This document shows, piece after piece, positions 7,360 to 12,804 of a stretch of 12,804 nucleotides of DNA; within the stretch, counting starts at the first letter, position 1; the number at the start of each line of letters is the position of its first letter. The notes beneath the pieces are model-generated. The model had not been told where the DNA came from and ran no database searches. It saw nothing but the letters and a program-made list of their open reading frames with translations. Source of the DNA: Myxococcota bacterium (GTDB lineage Bacteria; Myxococcota_C; UBA6777); NCBI GenBank assembly GCA_963169055.1, contig CAUJFU010000414.1, positions 1 to 12,804 of the forward strand, read 5' to 3'. The translations under genes and the position numbers were made by a program.

Positions 7360-8733
7360 TTATTTGCGCAGCAGCCGAGTGGAGCGCTCTTTGAGGATCT
7401 CAAGGACTTTGCTTTTTTTGGCGGCGGCTTGTTTGGAGGCTTCTTGTCCTGCGAAGATCAGCTTGCCTTTTTTGGCGTCTTTGACGAGCGCGAGCGGTTG
7501 GAAGGCATAGCCATCTTGGTCATAGCGCAAGAGTCCGATCATGCTGGGGACTTTTTGAAGGTCGGTTTGCTCAAGCCCACTGAGGAGGGAGATGCGTTCT
7601 TCGGCGAGGCGCAAGGGGGTTCCGTCCAGTTGGAGGGAGGAAGCATCGTCCTCTTTTCGAGTCACTCCTTCAAGCCACACGGGGAAAGCCAGTTGCACGG
7701 GATGGCGATCGATGGGCGAGGGAGAAAGCAACGCGACAGGTTTTTCAGCCTCTGCGGCGAGGTGGGCCTTTGCGAGAGCAAGGGCATCATAAGGCTTGCC
7801 GATCTGCACATCGGGGTGAGGGAGGAGATCGCCGCTGTCAAGGATCTGGCCTTGTTTGATCTCGGCGGACTTGCCGGCATTGAGCGCCTCAAGGAAAGGG
7901 TCTTCTTCAAAAAGCTGCCATGTCTCGGCATCTTGGAGTAAGTCGACTTTGTAGGAGGTGTGGGTGGTTTTGATCCAACGCGGGGGGGTGTCTTTTTCTT
8001 GGAGCAAGCCGTGTACGGTGTAGCTGACGGCAAAGGGATGATGGTGGATATCGACGCCCATCGGGAAAAAGGAGCCTTGTACGGGGGTTGCGGTGGGAGA
8101 GGAAGGCGTGCGGATGGCGAGCAACATAGCGCGGGTCCAGAGATCCACCCATCGGCGCAATGGAACCAGATGGGGCGTAGCGATCGGGAGGGCTGCGGAG
8201 ATTTCTTCGAGAAAGCCCGTCAACAGGAGAGCGAGGCGTGCGGAGGACGGATTTTGTTGGAGTTGTTCAAGCGTGTTGAGGTAGGGATCAAGGCTTTCGC
8301 GTGTAAGTTGGGGGAAGCCTGCAAGGGCGATCTCTGTCAGCCATTGTCGGGTGCCTTCGGTGAGCCCGACAGGGGCTTGGGGGGCTTCTGCTTGGGAGAC
8401 AGAAGAGGGATGAAGAGGACGACCGAGGGTTTGGCTGAGTTGTGCGAGGAGGGCGTCGTGTTGTGCGCCTTGGAGCGCGGCGCGTGCAGCGGCGAGACGT
8501 TGAAAGTGCGTTTCGCTAAACTCGGATCGCTCGATGGCTTCGAGGCCATGCGCGAAAGCCTCTCCGAGTGGGGTCGGTCCAAAGATACGGCCAAGAGAAT
8601 GAAGGGTGTCAAGGTGTTCTTCGCCGAGTCGACCAAAGCCTACGAGGAAACAGCGATCAAAGCCATCGATCAGCGCTTGGCTCTGCTGGACGGCTGAAGG
8701 GATTTCCAAGATATCTTTCCATGCGGTTGTCAT
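7360..8733 (-). CDS. Conserved-looking protein of unknown family in the MoxR-VWA operon
   Basis: A 457-residue protein, second gene of the operon, that I do not recognise. Residues 1-105 and 125-208 are predicted helical (for example LARL/LLTGFLEEISAAL near 165-182 and RRWVDLWTRAMLLAI at 193-207), joined by a Ser/Pro/Ala linker. From about 214 it turns to beta-rich sequence with striking polar motifs: VQGSFFPMGVDIHHHPFAVSY (four His near 230-232 and 223-236), TSYKVDLL (259-265), a WQLFEEDP acidic patch (272-279) and LDSGDLLPHPD (298-308). The C-terminus (420-457) is Lys/Ala-rich and basic. The start at 8733 was preferred over 8775 because AAAGGAAAAAAG lies directly upstream and 8775 would overlap the SWIM gene. 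SWIM (162) plus this protein (457) adds to about the size of single-chain YehQ-type proteins, so it may be the detached C-terminal part of such a protein. This is a guess from size and order only. Confidence 0.8.
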   Translation of the reverse strand: MTTAWKDILEIPSAVQQSQALIDGFDRCFLVGFGRLGEEHLDTLHSLGRIFGPTPLGEAFAHGLEAIERSEFSETHFQRLAAARAALQGAQHDALLAQLSQTLGRPLHPSSVSQAEAPQAPVGLTEGTRQWLTEIALAGFPQLTRESLDPYLNTLEQLQQNPSSARLALLLTGFLEEISAALPIATPHLVPLRRWVDLWTRAMLLAIRTPSSPTATPVQGSFFPMGVDIHHHPFAVSYTVHGLLQEKDTPPRWIKTTHTSYKVDLLQDAETWQLFEEDPFLEALNAGKSAEIKQGQILDSGDLLPHPDVQIGKPYDALALAKAHLAAEAEKPVALLSPSPIDRHPVQLAFPVWLEGVTRKEDDASSLQLDGTPLRLAEERISLLSGLEQTDLQKVPSMIGLLRYDQDGYAFQPLALVKDAKKGKLIFAGQEASKQAAAKKSKVLEILKERSTRLLRK

Positions 8734-8756
8734 CTTTTTTCCTTTGAGTTCGTCGC

Positions 8757-9245
8757 TCAGCGCGAAGTGAACCAAGTCATTTCGGGGGCGGGTCCATCGT
8801 GGCGTGGGAGTTCAAGGAAGCGGAGATAGCTGAGAAAGCGGCTGAAGACCTCGGAGGCGGGGATTCTTTTTTGCGAGCCGTTAAGAGCGTCTCGGATCGC
8901 CCACCATGAGGGATCGTTTGACTCGGTTTTTGCTCCCAAATAGCGGGCGACTTCGAGGCTTCCGTATTGGTAGATGGCTTGTTCGGCCATCTCTTCGATG
9001 TGTTTGCATTGCCTCCACCCAAGACCGCTACAGGGGCGGTTGTTGTTGGTGCTGCAATAGTAGTCGCCTGTGTTGGCTTCGATAAAGGAGACATAGACGC
9101 GTTCGATATCGGAACCGCTGGAGACGACGCCTTGGAGACGACCGCTGTAAAGCTCGACGTAGGGGACTTTTTTGACATTGCGTGGGTGAGGTTGGTTGGG
9201 TTGCTGGATCACGCTGCGGAGGAGAGAGAGCGGCGAGGTGGACAT
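8757..9245 (-). CDS. Small SWIM-type zinc-finger protein
   Basis: A 162-residue protein, first gene of the operon. A beta-hairpin-like stretch (about 47-62; VYVSFIEANTGDYY) leads into C64-x7-C72-x7-C80-x-H82 and the helix IEEMAEQAIYQYG. This is the SWIM layout (strand pair, Cys, Cys, then CxH on a helix), but the first pair is spaced by seven residues; canonical SWIM has CxC. SWIM domains bind DNA or protein partners. In yeh-type clusters a SWIM protein regularly accompanies MoxR and VWA genes. The C-terminal half (105-162) is helical with WWAIRDAL and FSRFLSYLRFLEL. The frame is open upstream to 9635, but AAAGGAG at 9257-9251 stands 5 bases before ATG 9245, and the upstream residues are His/Pro/Arg-rich with no domain. 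It ends 23 bp before the next gene. Confidence 0.82.
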   Translation of the reverse strand: MSTSPLSLLRSVIQQPNQPHPRNVKKVPYVELYSGRLQGVVSSGSDIERVYVSFIEANTGDYYCSTNNNRPCSGLGWRQCKHIEEMAEQAIYQYGSLEVARYLGAKTESNDPSWWAIRDALNGSQKRIPASEVFSRFLSYLRFLELPRHDGPAPEMTWFTSR

Positions 9246-9250
9246 GCGAA

Positions 9251-9257
9251 CTCCTTT
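9251..9257 (-). promoter_or_regulatory. Ribosome binding site fixing the SWIM gene start
   Basis: The minus strand reads AAAGGAG, 5 bases before ATG 9245. It is the strongest Shine-Dalgarno of the operon and supports the short 162-residue product over longer in-frame readings from 9359 or 9635. Confidence 0.8.
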
Positions 9258-9526
9258 GATTGACTTTGGGGGCGGAGTGGAAAGCCGCGTGGCGGCTTGC
9301 TTTGGCGCGGGAGGCCATGTAGTTTGTGGACCGAGTGCATGAACTTTTGGACGCGCCATCGGCTTTTTGCAAAAGCGGGAGGCGTGTTGTGTGGCGTTGC
9401 GAGAAAGCACGATAACGTGCGTGTTTGTCGTGACGTGGCACAGGCACAGAAAAACGTTGCAGATCAAGCGGTAGGCTTGTGGAGCGTGTCGGATGTGCGG
9501 GCTGTTGTCAAGGATTTGTTGTAGAT

Positions 9527-9534
9527 AAAGGAGG
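9527..9534 (+). promoter_or_regulatory. Strong ribosome binding site for the aminopeptidase gene
   Basis: AAAGGAGG stands 5 bases before ATG 9540, close to the anti-Shine-Dalgarno optimum. Confidence 0.85.
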
Positions 9535-9539
9535 ATCGG

Positions 9540-10925
9540 ATGGGGATCTATGCGGAGCGACGGGAGCAATTGCATCGAAGATTGCGAGAACGCGGTGAGG
9601 CGGGGCGGGTGTTGTTTGCGGGGCATGTGCTGCAACCTCGGAACTACGGGGCCAATGTGTATCGGCCTTTTCGGCAGAACTCACACGTCGCGTATTATTT
9701 TGGTATCCATCATCCCGGGTTTGTCGGCGTATTGGAAGCGGATGGACGGTCGTTGTTGTTCGGCCCGCAGCCGACGTTAGAGGATGTGGTGTGGGAAGGG
9801 CCGTTGGATGGGCTAGAAGTATGGGGACAGCGGGCAGAGGTCGAAGAGGCCCATCCGATCGAGGATTTGGAGAAGTGGATTCGCGATGCGTCGGATGGAT
9901 GGTTGTACACACGGCCTTATCAGGCGGATCTTGGGATGCGGATGGCGCGTTGGTTTGGGTGTACGACAGAAGCGGTGATGGCCGGGGCTTCGAAGAGTTT
10001 GAGTGAAGAGATCGTTTCGCAGCGGCTGGTGAAATCAGCGCAAGAAGTGGCCGAGATCGAGCGGGCGTTGGCGATGACTGCCGCAGGGTACGAGGAAGTG
10101 ATGCGCGCCTTGCGACCGGGGGTGACGACGGCTTCGTTGATGGGGCGTGTAATGCGCCGTGCCTATGAAGGAGGGGTGGATGTTGCCTATCCACCGATTA
10201 TTACATCGCATGGTGAGATCTTGCATGCGCATGGTGACAGCGAGGTCTTGCAGGATGGTCGTTTGTTGTTGATGGATATGGGTTTCGAGGCCCCATCGTT
10301 GTATGCCTCGGATATCACGAGGACGATGCCGATCAATGGTCGATTTACACCGATGCAGCGGGATATCTACGAGGTCGTTTTGCAGGCGCAATCTGCGGCG
10401 ATTGCGGCGATTCGGCCCGGGATCTCTTATCGCGATGTACATGATATCGCTTGCGAGGCGGTGGCTTCGGGTCTTGTGGAGGTGGGGTTGATGAAAGGCG
10501 ACGTAAAAGAGGCTGTTGCGGTCGGAGCGCATGCGTTGTTTTTTCCGCACGGCTTGGGGCATGCCTTGGGGTTGGATGTTCACGATATGGAAGATCTGGG
10601 CGATCAGGTGGGATACGGTGGTGAAGGGTTGCGTAGTGCGCAATTTGGGCGGAACTTCCTGCGTTTTGCGCGGACCTTGGAAGAAGGCTATGTGGTGACA
10701 GTGGAACCCGGGATCTACTTTATTCCTGCATTGATCGGGCAATGGAAGGCAGAGGGGCGTCACGCAGACTTTATTGCGTACGACCGGTTGGAGGCTTGGT
10801 TGGCGTTTGGGGGGATCCGCATCGAGGACGATGTGTGGGTCACTGCCCAAGGTTCCGAGGTCTTGGGGCCTGTCATCCCAAAACAGATCGAAGATATCGA
10901 GGCGATGGTGGGGACAGCGGCTTAA
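9540..10925 (+). CDS. pepP: Xaa-Pro aminopeptidase (M24B, aminopeptidase P)
   Basis: A cytosolic metallopeptidase removing N-terminal residues that precede proline. The 461-residue product has the aminopeptidase P N-terminal domain (about 1-150, ending before the linker at 150-165) and a pita-bread catalytic domain (about 170-440). All five dinuclear metal ligands are visible: D246 (LLMDMGFE), D258 (YASDITRT), H341 (PHGLGHALGLDVHD), E389 (VTVEPGIY) and E429 (GGIRIEDDV). H337 and H348 match conserved active-site histidines and R427 the conserved Arg before the last Glu. E. coli PepP has about 440 residues. The gene stands alone, divergent from the MoxR-VWA operon and convergent with the methyltransferase, with no visible functional link to either. 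Its codons favour G/T third bases (many TTG, GTG, GGG), unlike transaldolase and the lipoprotein gene on the same strand. Confidence 0.95.
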   Translation: MGIYAERREQLHRRLRERGEAGRVLFAGHVLQPRNYGANVYRPFRQNSHVAYYFGIHHPGFVGVLEADGRSLLFGPQPTLEDVVWEGPLDGLEVWGQRAEVEEAHPIEDLEKWIRDASDGWLYTRPYQADLGMRMARWFGCTTEAVMAGASKSLSEEIVSQRLVKSAQEVAEIERALAMTAAGYEEVMRALRPGVTTASLMGRVMRRAYEGGVDVAYPPIITSHGEILHAHGDSEVLQDGRLLLMDMGFEAPSLYASDITRTMPINGRFTPMQRDIYEVVLQAQSAAIAAIRPGISYRDVHDIACEAVASGLVEVGLMKGDVKEAVAVGAHALFFPHGLGHALGLDVHDMEDLGDQVGYGGEGLRSAQFGRNFLRFARTLEEGYVVTVEPGIYFIPALIGQWKAEGRHADFIAYDRLEAWLAFGGIRIEDDVWVTAQGSEVLGPVIPKQIEDIEAMVGTAA

Positions 10926-11064
10926 AGGCCAAAAGAACGGATACGAAACAATCGCAGGGGTGCGAAAAAAGATTCGCGGTGCGTAGCCTCGTAGGCAACG
11001 TGATAAAGCAACGGGTGGGAGGTGTGTTGGGAAGTAGCGGATGTTTCGAGGTTTTGGTGAGAGA
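10926..11064. other. Convergent intergenic region, no clear terminator
   Basis: Between the ends of the aminopeptidase and methyltransferase genes. The only dyad I find is GCGAA (10962-10966) with TTCGC (10973-10977) around a six-base A-rich loop, without a T-run on either strand. It could be a weak bidirectional stop or nothing. No gene is apparent. Confidence 0.5.
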
Positions 11065-11745
11065 TTAGGCGGCTTGGCGGGTGGTGTGTTGGAACGAAGG
11101 CGATGTTGCGGTGGTGTGGGTCGGGAGGATGTTGTTGCGGCAGCGGATCAGCTTCCAATGACCGAGGAAGTCGGTGTCGCGGATATCGATCACGTCAAGG
11201 CCGTTGTCTGCGACAAACTGGCTGAGTTCGACGTCGGGCGTAAATCCGATCCATCCGGCAAAGGGACGAAGGATCGCTTCAACGCCGTTGATCACGCGGT
11301 GAGAGGAACGGAAGTGGTTGACGATGATCAACTCACCTTCGGGTTTGCAGACGCGGCGCATCTCGCTGATCAGGCGCTCGGGGTGCGGAACCACCGAAGC
11401 AACATACATGGCGATCACTTTGTCGAAGCTTTGATCGGGAAAGTCCATCTGCTCTGCGTCCATCACGCGCAAAGATTCGACATGATGGAGTTTTTGATCG
11501 GCGACGCGTTTGTGTGCAACGTCAAGCATCTCTGCGGAGATATCGATCCCGATGATCTGTACATCGTGCGGATACATCGGAAGCGAGATCCCTGTCCCGA
11601 CGCCGACTTCCAAGATGCGCTCGTCTGTTTCGCAGTGCATCGTGCGGATCGCAGCCTTGCGTCCGGCATCAAGGGCGGCTCCGAAGATCAAATCGTATAC
11701 TTTTGCGTAGCGACGGTAGGTATCTTTCACGGTCTTGAGATTCAT
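11065..11745 (-). CDS. Class I SAM methyltransferase, PmtA/UbiE-like (possible phospholipid N-methyltransferase)
   Basis: A 226-residue SAM-dependent methyltransferase. The N-terminus YRRYAKVYDLIFGAALDAGR (10-29) and motif I ILEVGVGTGISLPMYP (44-59) closely resemble the Rhodobacter-type PmtA family, which methylates phosphatidylethanolamine towards phosphatidylcholine at the inner membrane. Motif II is IIGIDIS with acidic D68; the motif II/III region includes VMDAEQMDFPDQSFDKV (94-110) and the post-strand HPERLISEMRRVCKPEGELIIVNHF (121-145). FTPDVELSQF (168-177) and FLGHWKLIRCRN (193-204) complete the family pattern; a 20-residue Thr-rich tail follows. The start at 11745 has GGAGAG 9 bases upstream; the frame remains open to 12078, but that extension lacks domain character. 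A sigma-54-like promoter lies upstream. Other methyltransferase substrates (quinone, small molecule) cannot be excluded. Confidence 0.88.
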   Translation of the reverse strand: MNLKTVKDTYRRYAKVYDLIFGAALDAGRKAAIRTMHCETDERILEVGVGTGISLPMYPHDVQIIGIDISAEMLDVAHKRVADQKLHHVESLRVMDAEQMDFPDQSFDKVIAMYVASVVPHPERLISEMRRVCKPEGELIIVNHFRSSHRVINGVEAILRPFAGWIGFTPDVELSQFVADNGLDVIDIRDTDFLGHWKLIRCRNNILPTHTTATSPSFQHTTRQAA

Positions 11746-11766
11746 CAGCAAAAACTCTCCATACGG

Positions 11767-11812
11767 GGGATTGAGTGGTCCGAGGGAACAAACCGAACAA
11801 AAGCGAAATCCC
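11767..11812 (-). promoter_or_regulatory. Inverted repeat in the methyltransferase leader
   Basis: On the minus strand GGGATT (11812-11807) is complementary to AATCCC (11772-11767), enclosing 34 bases. It begins about where the sigma-54 transcript would start and ends just before the ribosome binding site at 11760-11755, so it could fold in the 5' leader. The stem is only six pairs with a long loop, so this is weak. Confidence 0.25.
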
Positions 11813-11817
11813 GCATC

Positions 11818-11833
11818 AGCAAGCCAAGTGCCA
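11818..11833 (-). promoter_or_regulatory. Sigma-54 (RpoN) type -24/-12 promoter upstream of the methyltransferase
   Basis: The minus strand reads TGGCAC-N5-TTGCT, matching the -24/-12 consensus at every fixed position, with the required 10 bases between GG and GC. The predicted start is near 11807, giving a leader of about 62 bases to ATG 11745 with GGAGAG as ribosome binding site. Promoters of this kind need an enhancer-binding activator upstream (about 11880-11960 here), where I see no unmistakable site. Confidence 0.7.
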
Positions 11834-11890
11834 GAAAAAGTGTGCCTCGTCCGAATGGTCGAAGAATAGGACTCTTTTGGTTTCAGAGGC

Positions 11891-11920
11891 TTGACTTGCC
11901 GTATGTCTCGCACGTACGAT
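11891..11920 (+). promoter_or_regulatory. Candidate sigma-70 promoter for the lipoprotein gene
   Basis: TTGACT (11891-11896) is followed after 18 bases by TACGAT (11915-11920), matching five of six and four of six consensus positions. Transcription would begin near 11927 and leave a leader of about 160 bases before ATG 12089. It lies where an activator for the opposing sigma-54 promoter would bind, so the two directions could influence each other. Confidence 0.4.
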
Positions 11921-12076
11921 GCCGATTCGTTTTGTGCCGAGGCGTGGCAAAAAGGTTGCCCAAAAGCAGCCCGAGCAAGCGTCTCGCGCTGTAGGTGTTT
12001 GCGTGCATGGAAGCATGTTGAAGAAGTTTTTTGAGTTGGAAGAAGCGAAAGCGTTTTGTGCCGTTTGGTGACAGGC

Positions 12077-12084
12077 AAGGAGGG
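12077..12084 (+). promoter_or_regulatory. Ribosome binding site of the lipoprotein gene
   Basis: AAGGAGGG, 4 bases before ATG 12089. It supports this start, which also places a lipobox cysteine at residue 23. Confidence 0.8.
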
Positions 12085-12088
12085 ATCG

Positions 12089-12804
12089 ATGAGGTTGCGT
12101 TTTCAACGTTTTTTTTGGGGTGTGATGTTCTTGTTGGGAGGGGGGCTGGTAGCCTGTACCTGCGATGGTACGGGCGTGGGCACTTTTCCTGAGATCGAAT
12201 TGATCCCCAACAACATCATTTTTCAAGCGATCCCTGTTGGAAAAGAGACGGTCAGGCAAGCGTTGATCCGCAACAAAGGCCAAGTGGCTCTGACCGTTCG
12301 TGAGATATCCGTCCTTAACGAGGCGGGTGGAAAAGCCTTTTCGATCCCCGAAGGAAAACTGCCCACACTGCCTTTGCGGATCGAACCCAACGGAACCGCG
12401 ACTCTTTCGATCCGCTACGCCCCCCAATCCTCGGGCGTTGCGCGTGGAAATGTGCGCATCCTCAGCGATGCAAAAAACGTCGATAACGACGGATACAACA
12501 AGATTACGCTGGCCTCTAGTTTGGTCTCTGCGGATATCCTCGCCACCCCCAACCCGTTGGACTTTGGTGACGTTCCGCCCGGTGATACCAAGATTCTTAG
12601 CACGATCCTTTCCAACAAAGGGCAGGCTGACCTGACCATCTCAGAGCTTTCTTTTGTCAGCAACGCTTCGCAAGAACTCGCGATCGTCACGCAGATCCAG
12701 TTCCCTTTGAAGATAGAACCCGGAAAAGACTTTGACTTGCAGATCAGTTATTCTCCAAAAGGCCCGCGTATCGACGAGATCTTGATCGTCAAGAACGATA
12801 CAGG
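12089..12804 (+). CDS. Lipoprotein with tandem ASH-type (choice-of-anchor D) domains, 3' end outside window
   Basis: The frame runs off the right edge after about 238 codons. The N-terminus is a lipoprotein signal: basic MRLRFQR, a hydrophobic stretch (FFWGVMFLLGGG) and lipobox L20-V-A-C23, with Thr after the Cys, as expected for outer-membrane sorting rather than inner-membrane retention. Two Ig-like repeats follow. The first (about 37-140) begins IELIPNNIIFQAIPVGKE and has ALIRNKGQVALTVREI; the second (about 145-238) begins LATPNPLDFGDVPPGDTK and has TILSNKGQADLTISEL. The shared pattern (P-x-x-x-F-x-x-(V/I)P-x-G, then NKGQxxLT, then a (I/L)-x-I-x-Y-(A/S)P strand) is that of ASPM/SPD-2/Hydin-like domains, called choice-of-anchor D in bacteria. 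It is a surface or periplasmic protein of unknown role, probably longer with further repeats. Confidence 0.88.
   Translation, partial: MRLRFQRFFWGVMFLLGGGLVACTCDGTGVGTFPEIELIPNNIIFQAIPVGKETVRQALIRNKGQVALTVREISVLNEAGGKAFSIPEGKLPTLPLRIEPNGTATLSIRYAPQSSGVARGNVRILSDAKNVDNDGYNKITLASSLVSADILATPNPLDFGDVPPGDTKILSTILSNKGQADLTISELSFVSNASQELAIVTQIQFPLKIEPGKDFDLQISYSPKGPRIDEILIVKNDT

Larger units (their letters stand above)
9246..9539. other. Divergent intergenic region between operon and aminopeptidase
   Basis: The 294 bp must hold the operon promoter (minus) and the aminopeptidase promoter (plus). I see a perfect -35-like TTGACA on the minus strand at 9510-9505 but no matching -10 at 16-18 bases. A near-palindrome GCACGATAACGTGC lies at 9407-9420 (one mismatched pair), which could be an operator or a small hairpin. 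No terminator, RNA gene or credible small ORF was seen. Promoters here cannot be assigned with confidence by eye. Confidence 0.5.
11746..12088. other. Divergent regulatory region between methyltransferase and lipoprotein genes
   Basis: A 343-bp stretch without a credible gene. It contains the methyltransferase leader and sigma-54-type promoter, a sigma-70-like promoter facing right, and a 12-bp direct repeat (CGTTTTGTGCCG at 11928-11939 and 12052-12063). The repeat copies are 124 bp apart and both lie downstream of the rightward promoter. Open frames crossing it on the minus strand (to 12078 and 12427) have no domain character. Confidence 0.6.

Noticed and set aside
9505-9510. TTGACA on the minus strand as the operon's sigma-70 promoter
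   Set aside because: No acceptable -10 hexamer occurs at 16-18 bases, so the match is likely fortuitous.
9246-9635. Longer SWIM protein starting at 9635 or 9359
   Set aside because: The extra residues have no domain character, the longest form runs into the divergent aminopeptidase gene, and the best Shine-Dalgarno fixes the start at 9245.
9508-10194. 228-codon minus-strand frame opposite the aminopeptidase
   Set aside because: The sequence is dominated by Pro/Ser/Thr/Arg and is antisense to a gene with all catalytic residues intact.
10962-10977. GCGAA/TTCGC dyad as a rho-independent terminator
   Set aside because: The stem has only five pairs and no T-run follows on either strand.
11041-11994. 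317-codon plus-strand frame opposite the methyltransferase
   Set aside because: It is antisense to a gene with clear SAM-binding motifs. Its start has no Shine-Dalgarno and it runs through the divergent promoter region.
11746-12078. Methyltransferase with an extra 111 N-terminal residues
   Set aside because: The extension has no domain, covers the sigma-54 promoter, and the family N-terminus begins at the YRRYAKVYD region just after ATG 11745.
11816-12427. 203-codon minus-strand frame over the lipoprotein start
   Set aside because: It is antisense to a signal peptide plus lipobox with a strong ribosome binding site, and has no domain of its own.

Overview
The window looks like a chromosomal segment of a Gram-negative bacterium of the deltaproteobacterial/myxobacterial type. 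The reasons are a lipobox-bearing lipoprotein with repeated ASH-type (choice-of-anchor D) domains, a PmtA-like methyltransferase preceded by a near-perfect sigma-54 promoter sequence, and GC-rich DNA. This placement rests on gene content only and is tentative. No rRNA, tRNA or CRISPR array was seen.

Layout. Positions 2-223 (+) hold the last 73 codons of a gene running in from the left, whose tail resembles the C-terminus of IscB-like (RRXRR/HNH) nucleases; its stop codon sits in the loop of a C-run/G-run hairpin. Transaldolase (252-1211, +) follows closely. It ends tail-to-tail with a five-gene minus-strand operon, and the two convergent stop codons share the palindrome CTAG.

The centrepiece is that operon, transcribed from 9245 down to 1208: a small SWIM-type zinc-finger protein, a 457-residue protein of unknown family, a VWA-domain protein with an intact MIDAS, a MoxR-type AAA+ ATPase, and a 1053-residue DUF5682-family protein. 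Intergenic gaps are only 23, 23, 33 and 48 bp and each gene has its own ribosome binding site. The core set (MoxR + VWA + DUF5682 + SWIM) corresponds to the E. coli yehL/yehM/yehP/yehQ type of cluster and to related actinobacterial clusters, whose biochemical role is not established as far as I know. By analogy with other MoxR-VWA pairs, the ATPase probably remodels a target that the VWA protein recruits. The DUF5682 N-terminal part carries TIKI/ChaN/EreA-like signature positions and may be the effector or enzymatic subunit. A short HPQ-centred module occurs three times at the DUF5682 C-terminus and once near the VWA N-terminus, with almost identical DNA, which hints at a shared interaction element.

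Divergent from the operon is an M24B Xaa-Pro aminopeptidase (9540-10925, +) with all five metal ligands. It converges on a PmtA-like SAM methyltransferase (11065-11745, -). The 343-bp divergent region upstream of the methyltransferase carries a sigma-54-type promoter on the minus strand and a candidate sigma-70 promoter on the plus strand. The latter could serve the lipoprotein gene that begins at 12089 and runs off the right edge.
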